This document shows, one piece after another, positions 60,174-64,000 of a stretch of 64,000 nt of DNA. Position 1 is the first letter of the stretch, and each line of letters begins with the position of its first letter. A program made the translations under genes and the position numbers. Source of the stretch: DASSJM01 sp036280655 (lineage in GTDB: Bacteria; Actinomycetota; UBA4738; HRBIN12); contig DASUQI010000041.1 in NCBI GenBank assembly GCA_036280655.1, forward strand, positions 62,001-126,000. The letters run 5' to 3'. The notes under the pieces are model-generated. The model made no database searches, was not told where the DNA came from, and saw only the letters and a program-made list of their open reading frames with translations.

Positions 60174-60206
60174 GCGTGACTCCGGTGACGCGACGGGAAC
60201 GTCCAT
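60174..60206 (+). repeat. Dispersed repeat, copy B
   Basis: GCGTGACTCCGGTGACGC, seven bases, CGTCCAT. Lies between the converging ends of the 74-residue gene and the methyltransferase gene. Differs from copy A at five scattered positions in the shared core. Confidence 0.45.
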
Positions 60207-60230
60207 CGGCCTAAAGTCGCCGTCTGCCCA

Positions 60231-60932
60231 TCACGCTAGGACCGCCACGTAGTAGAAGCCGTCATCTCGGAATAGGCGCTTGACGCTCCATCCCGTCCCG
60301 TCGATCAGGTCACTCATCTCATCGGGCGATACTTGGAGGAAGTCGAACCACGGGCTCACCAGGTTGCGGTACCGGACTCGAAGGCGCCGTTGCCCAGGCA
60401 TCCGCCCCCGGCGTCGGTTGCGCCGTTCATAGGCGAGATGCAGTGGATCCTCTGTTCGCGACACGTCAGTGCTCCCGGCCACGATCCTTTCGGCGAGCGG
60501 GCGAAGCCTTCTCAACAGCCGACGAGCCTTCGAACGAGACCCGAGGAGCCCGAAGTTGTTGCCGTACATCAGCACGGTCCCGAAACCCCCGAGGGACGCG
60601 TCCACATCTTCGAGTCGCATGAGGCGAACGTCTCGGACGCCGCGCCCACGGGTGACCTCCACCGCTCCGGGAGAAGAATCGATCGCAACCACCTCTCGAC
60701 CGCGTGCTTGAAGTTCCAGCGCCACACGTCCCGCGCCGCAGCCGACGTCCAGCACGCGGCCACGGACGTAGCGGAGCGCCCTCCGCTCAACGGCATCCCA
60801 CCGGCGAAACGGAGCTAGGTAGTAGTCGATCGTGGATGTGTCGAAGAACCCGTCGTCCCGCTCGATGATCTCTTGCTCAAAGGCCCGACGTTCGACGGCA
60901 TCGATGAGCATCGCACCGTACGGGTCGCTCAT
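60231..60932 (-). CDS. Class I SAM-dependent methyltransferase
   Basis: A 233-residue methyltransferase: YYLAPFRRWDAVERRALRYV, the SAM loop RVLDVGCGAGRVALELQARG, acidic loop VVAIDSSPGAVEV and LEDVDASLGGFGTVLMYGNN. Small-molecule or macromolecule substrate unknown. ATG 60932 begins MSDPYGAML; the open frame upstream to 60998 has no family sequence. Transcribed opposite to its small-gene neighbours. Confidence 0.85.
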   Translation of the reverse strand: MSDPYGAMLIDAVERRAFEQEIIERDDGFFDTSTIDYYLAPFRRWDAVERRALRYVRGRVLDVGCGAGRVALELQARGREVVAIDSSPGAVEVTRGRGVRDVRLMRLEDVDASLGGFGTVLMYGNNFGLLGSRSKARRLLRRLRPLAERIVAGSTDVSRTEDPLHLAYERRNRRRGRMPGQRRLRVRYRNLVSPWFDFLQVSPDEMSDLIDGTGWSVKRLFRDDGFYYVAVLA

Positions 60933-60983
60933 GGCAAGGGAACTGTAGTCACACGCTATCTGCTGCGCGAATCCCCGGGCGCT

Positions 60984-61015
60984 GCGTGTCGCGGTCACGC
61001 TGCGGTGGCGTGCAT
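60984..61015 (+). repeat. Dispersed repeat, copy C
   Basis: GCGTGTCG-CGGTCACGCT-N7-CGTGCAT. The CGGTCACGCT and CGTGCAT blocks are identical to copy A. Lies just upstream of the methyltransferase gene. Copies A, B and C start about 815 and 810 bases apart. Confidence 0.45.
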
Positions 61016-61088
61016 CCTCCCTCGATCCACGCCGACCTCACGATCCGGGCGGGTGACTTGGCAAAGGCAGCGAGTTGAACCTCAGGGC

Positions 61089-61116
61089 TAAAGAATCACG
61101 CTCGCACGGCCGACGA
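61089..61116 (+). promoter_or_regulatory. Possible sigma-28-like promoter
   Basis: TAAAGAAT, 12 bases, GCCGACGA, close to the flagellar-type sigma consensus (TAAAG...N11-12...GCCGATAA). It lies 105 bases before a small membrane-protein gene. No motility gene is in the window, so this is a weak call. Confidence 0.2.
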
Positions 61117-61221
61117 GTCGGAGTATGAGTCCCGATACGCGCTCCCTGAGATCCCTCCTATCGCGCTTTGGGGTCTCACTGCCTTCGTTGTCGAGTGCTA
61201 AGTCGGCGGAGGTGGGATGAC

Positions 61222-61389
61222 GTGGCGCCCGCTCCGTTTGTCCTGGGAGGGTTACTCGTCTCCTTTCGCGTCCTGTCCATGATCCTCCGATTCACGGGAG
61301 CAACGGGCAAGACTCAGACGCGGCTGATCATCTTCACGGCAGTCATCACAGGGGCGCTTCTCTTGGGTATGGCGCTCTTGAGTCGTTAG
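61222..61389 (+). CDS. 55-residue two-span membrane protein
   Basis: GTG 61222 is preceded by GGAGG at nine bases. The product has two hydrophobic stretches (APFVLGGLLVSFRVLSMIL and LIIFTAVITGALLLGMALLS) joined by a polar loop GATGKTQTR. No family recognised. The surrounding DNA is visibly less GC-rich than the dcw and metabolic regions. Confidence 0.45.
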   Translation: MAPAPFVLGGLLVSFRVLSMILRFTGATGKTQTRLIIFTAVITGALLLGMALLSR

Positions 61390-61473
61390 GCGCCAGTAGC
61401 ACCACGGGTGGCCGACCTTCGAGGCCGCTCGCGACCTCGCCGCTGGCGGCGCTCGCCCAGCCGCATCAAGGGT

Positions 61474-61932
61474 ATGTCCTGGGTGTTGCCTGCATTGATC
61501 GGCATAGTCGCCCTCGGGATCGCATTTCGTCCCTTCCTCCGATCTCTTGCACGAACGTCGCGACTTCAACTCCTTGCGGCAGGTGCGACGTTCGTTGTCG
61601 GCGCCGCAGGCCTCGAAATGGTCGCGATCTGGTATGTGTCGGAGTACCGAACGATGGACATGACGTACGTATCCATGGCGACGGTCGAAGAGACCCTCGA
61701 GATGGTCGCCGTCGCGATCCTGTTGTATGCGCTATTTGCGCTACATCGCCTTCGAGTTTCCGGACGCCGCGTGGCGCCTTCATGTCGCGCCCGAGGACTC
61801 GGCCCCCGAGGCCGCTACTTCCGTTCCATCGCCTCCGATAACCAGAAACATGATCGAACCGGCGACACGCCTCGCAGCCTCGCCGAGCTGCTGATCGCCC
61901 TCAAGGAGGACCGGACGCGCGTGTCGTCTTGA
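61474..61932 (+). CDS. Membrane protein, possibly truncated
   Basis: A 152-residue product with three membrane segments (VLPALIGIVALGIAF, LLAAGATFVVGAAGLEMVAIWYV, LEMVAVAILLYALFAL) and the acidic motif ATVEETLEMVAVAIL, then a basic tail. The pattern resembles the C-terminal half of larger multi-span proteins, so this may be a fragment. GTG 61408 would add 22 Arg-rich residues. Start and completeness are uncertain. Confidence 0.5.
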   Translation: MSWVLPALIGIVALGIAFRPFLRSLARTSRLQLLAAGATFVVGAAGLEMVAIWYVSEYRTMDMTYVSMATVEETLEMVAVAILLYALFALHRLRVSGRRVAPSCRARGLGPRGRYFRSIASDNQKHDRTGDTPRSLAELLIALKEDRTRVSS

Positions 61933-62350
61933 TTACGCACTAAAGGCTCAAGGCGTCGGAGACGAAGGGACTAGGAAAGGCTCCTGGTCCCCCGCCCTTC
62001 CTCGGGACCGGGACCACGGAACCCCCTGGGCGGTCCTCAGTCCGGGGGGTTCCTCCATTCTCCGGGCTTCTAGGGCCCTCGAACGTGTGTTCGAGCGGAT
62101 ACGCGATTCTGATGCTAGGCCGCGAATACGGCCCGCTGAGAGCCTTCTGGGGGCCACCTGAGAAGGTCGAGCAGCCCGCAGGGCTGCCCAGTCCACCGTC
62201 CAGTAGAAGGTCTTGACTCGATCGGGGTGCGTGTCGAGGGGTAGCGGTCGGTGCCATGAACTGGGGAAAGCGACTGCGGGGATGCTGGTTGCCCGAGAGT
62301 TTCCAACCGGCCATGTGTCTGTGGTGACTGGACGCTTCTGCCTCATCGAT
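61933..62350. other. Structured non-coding stretch with an orphan LexA box
   Basis: About 420 bases without a recognisable gene. It contains an inverted repeat GGAACCCCC/GGGGGTTCC (62018-62026, 62045-62053), a second one GCAGCCC/GGGCTGC (62171-62187) and a perfect LexA box (62079-62094). Neither hairpin has a T-run. A 34-codon frame (62112-62216) begins 18 bases after the LexA box but has no ribosome-binding site. Confidence 0.5.
62079..62094. promoter_or_regulatory. Second perfect LexA (SOS) box, orphan
   Basis: TCGAACGTGTGTTCGA, the same CGAAC-N4-GTTCG core as the box at 28137 and differing only in the central bases. No damage-response gene follows on either strand. It may mark a lost SOS gene, an unannotated small gene or an RNA. 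Confidence 0.7.
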
Positions 62351-63164
62351 TCAGCCGAACATGAGGCGAGCGGAAGCGCCCCCGAGTTGTCGACGTAGTA
62401 GCCGGGAGGGCCGACCAACCCGTACGCGTCCGCGTACCCGAGGTAGAGACGGGTCGCGCCGTCGGGCACGCGGAAGCGCCGGATCCGCCCCGCGGAGGTC
62501 ACTCCGTCCCCGATGAAGAAGACCTGCTGCAGGAGCGGCGCGAATCGCTCGGACTCGTAGCCCCCTTCGAGGTCGAGGCCGAACGGTGGCGGGGACGTAA
62601 CCGGCGCGTCGGGCAGGAAGACGCCGGCGAGGTAGCCGATCCGGTCGGGCGACGTGATGCCGGAGACGAGCCCGGCGGGATCGATCGCGCCGCCGAGCCC
62701 GGCTGCCGCGCCGCACGCGTCCGTCGTGGCCCCGTCGGCGCGGATCACGACCCGGACCTTCGCGTCGGTGCCGAACGAACACCGGTGGAAGAAGCTGCCC
62801 TGGGCGCCGTCCGAGAACCCGGGGTGGCTCGAGAACGAGACGCCGCCCTCGGACGGTCTCGAGGATCATGGTCGTGACGCTCCGCGGGACCGGCACGCAG
62901 GCGGGCGACACCCCGCCGCCGCCTCCGGCCGGATCCGGTCGCTCGGCGATGCCGGCGCCGAAGATGTTGGACCTCGCCGAAACGCGGACGTCGATCGTCG
63001 AGCCGCACCGGGCGATCATCCCGAGGAGCATCGGGAAGTCACCGTCCGCCATGGTCGCTCCCGTCGGCTCGGTCGTCGCCCGCGGGGCCTCGGCCGGGGT
63101 GCTCGGGCCCGACGCACGCGGTCATCGCAACCAGGAGCGCGAACGCCGCCACGAGCCGTCTCAC
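62351..63164 (-). pseudogene. Frameshifted lipoprotein gene
   Basis: Pieces of one exported protein lie in successive frames. GTG 63164 overlaps the fdhD stop and starts a lipoprotein signal (RRLVAAFALLVAMTAC). The next frame gives ATTEPTGATMADGDFPMLLG to ILETV with SARSNIFGAG. A third gives GGVSFSSHPGFSDGAQGSFF down to YLGYADAYGLVGPPGYYVDN. Shifts are needed near 63105-63115 and 62845-62860, and the natural end is unclear (LMFG stop at 62351 in another frame). Either decay or assembly errors. Confidence 0.6.
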
Positions 63165-64000
63165 GGCGCGATGCGTTCGGGGTGGGTGTACACGTTCGCC
63201 CGTCCTTCTCGGACGAAGCCGACGAGCGTCATCGAGAAACGCTCGGCCGCCTCGACCGCGAGCGAGGACGGTGCGCTCACCGCGCTCACGATCGGGATCC
63301 CGGCCACCGCGGCCTTCTGGACGATCTCGAACGACGCGCGGCCGCTCACCTGCAGGACCGTCCCGCTCGCCGGGACCTGGCCAGCCAGGTAACGGTCGCC
63401 GATCACCTTGTCGACCGCGTTGTGCCGCCCCACGTCCTCGCGGACCGTGAGCGCCTCCCCCTCGGGCGAGAACAGACCCGCGGCGTGCAGCCCGCCGGTG
63501 CGCTCGAACACCGACTGCGCCTCCCTCAGCCGGTCCGGCAACGACACGAGGACGTCGAGCCCGACCTCTGGGCCGGGCGCGACCGGCTCGCACCGGACCT
63601 CGACGTCCTCGAGCGCGGCCTTGCCGCAGACGCCACAGGAGGAGTTCGCATAGAAGTTCCGCCGGAGCGCCTCGGCGTCGAACGGCCGGCCCAGCGTGAC
63701 CGAGACGACGTTGTAGCGCTGCTCCTCGCCGGGCAGCGTGTCGCAGTACGCGACCCGCTGCACTTCGCCGGGCGCGATCAGGCCCTCGGTGAACAGGAAC
63801 CCCACCGCGAGCTCGAAGTCGCCGCCGGGCGTGCGCATCGTGACCGCCACCTGCGCCTGCTCCTGGCCGGGACCTTGCACGCGGATCTCGAGCGGCTCCT
63901 CGGTCGCCAGGCTGTCGGTGCGCTCGGCGCGTACGCCGTCGTTCACGGCGAGCACGCGGGCGCGCGTGACGTTGCGCCGGATCGGCTCGGAGACGGCCAT
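63161..64000 (-). CDS. fdhD: Formate dehydrogenase accessory sulfurtransferase FdhD
   Basis: Transfers sulfur from a cysteine desulfurase to the molybdenum cofactor so that formate dehydrogenase becomes active. The 279-residue protein shows ATEEPLEIRV, FELAVGFLFTEGLI, the reactive-cysteine loop SSCGVCGKA (C122, C125), REDVGRHNAVDKVIG and SGRASFEIVQKAAVAGIP. ATG 64000 is the last codon of the window, so a longer N-terminus outside cannot be excluded. Functionally linked to fdhA, the Fe-S module and mobA 4 kb away. Confidence 0.95.
   Translation of the reverse strand: MAVSEPIRRNVTRARVLAVNDGVRAERTDSLATEEPLEIRVQGPGQEQAQVAVTMRTPGGDFELAVGFLFTEGLIAPGEVQRVAYCDTLPGEEQRYNVVSVTLGRPFDAEALRRNFYANSSCGVCGKAALEDVEVRCEPVAPGPEVGLDVLVSLPDRLREAQSVFERTGGLHAAGLFSPEGEALTVREDVGRHNAVDKVIGDRYLAGQVPASGTVLQVSGRASFEIVQKAAVAGIPIVSAVSAPSSLAVEAAERFSMTLVGFVREGRANVYTHPERIAP

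Noticed and set aside
61050..61110. c-di-GMP (GEMM) riboswitch suggested by GGCAAAGGC and GGGCTAAAG
   Set aside because: The paired GCAAACC and GACGCAAAGCC cores are absent.
62018..62053. Intrinsic terminator at the GGAACCCCC/GGGGGTTCC hairpin
   Set aside because: The 18-base loop is long and no T-run follows; left as an unassigned structure.
61940..62314. Minus-strand open frame across the orphan LexA box
   Set aside because: It runs through two hairpins and the operator, has no start signal and no protein-like pattern.

Overview
The window is very GC-rich, densely coded DNA from an actinobacterium-like organism. It looks like a deep or uncultured Actinomycetota lineage rather than a well-known genus. 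This rests on the gene content (PASTA-domain PknB, DUF3040, MoxR/DUF58/transglutaminase trio, DUF6504 next to a damage-inducible polymerase cassette, an actinobacterial-type TCGAAC-N4-GTTCGA LexA box), frequent GTG starts and many apparently leaderless genes. A DAP-type MurE signature (DNPRSEDP) points to meso-diaminopimelate peptidoglycan. No database search was possible, so family names come from motifs and remembered family architecture.

Layout. (1) 1-15.3 kb, minus strand: a complete division/cell-wall (dcw) operon in the order mraZ, a 38-residue membrane peptide, rsmH, ftsL, ftsI, murE, murF, mraY, murD, ftsW, murG, murC, murB, ftsQ, ftsZ (ftsZ runs off the left edge). Nearly every junction is a 4-base ATGA/GTGA overlap. 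Four phased GTGG boxes cover the mraZ promoter. (2) 15.3-22.2 kb: an HNH nuclease, a sigma-factor remnant, the moxR-DUF58-transglutaminase operon, a MerR regulator and DUF3040. (3) 22.2-28.2 kb, minus strand: a mutagenesis cassette DUF6504-lactonase fold-PH-like-dnaE-dinB with a perfect LexA box in front. (4) 28.2-45.8 kb: mostly metabolism (formiminotransferase/cyclodeaminase, SqdB-type epimerase, pseudouridine catabolism, a TPP riboswitch with thiE and an AIR-synthase-fold gene, endonuclease IV, a dehydratase/ornithine-cyclodeaminase-like pair, a sulfite-oxidase-fold protein, threonine aldolase). It also holds a PASTA kinase whose only plausible start is ATC. (5) 45.8-53.6 kb: two back-to-back phosphofructokinases with different phosphoryl-donor signatures, an RlpA-like secreted protein, esterase, ferritin, a nuclease-fold protein and a P-loop protein of the cyclic-2,3-diphosphoglycerate-synthetase type. 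(6) 52.8-59.2 kb, minus strand: a molybdenum/tungsten formate dehydrogenase operon with mobA.

The most striking locus is the formate dehydrogenase. The large subunit is divided between two genes in inverted order: the catalytic part first, then a NuoE-NuoF fusion, then the N-terminal iron-sulfur part. The catalytic gene carries an in-frame TGA exactly where selenocysteine sits, followed at the expected distance by a SECIS-like hairpin with a GGUCU loop. fdhD lies at the right edge of the window.

(7) 59.4-63.2 kb is different in character: small genes (a lone PAS domain, tiny membrane proteins, a methyltransferase), lower GC in places, three copies of a short dispersed repeat, an orphan LexA box in a structured non-coding stretch, and a lipoprotein gene broken by frameshifts. 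It reads as an accessory or decaying region. I saw no tRNA or rRNA genes, insertion sequences, CRISPR arrays or prophage genes.
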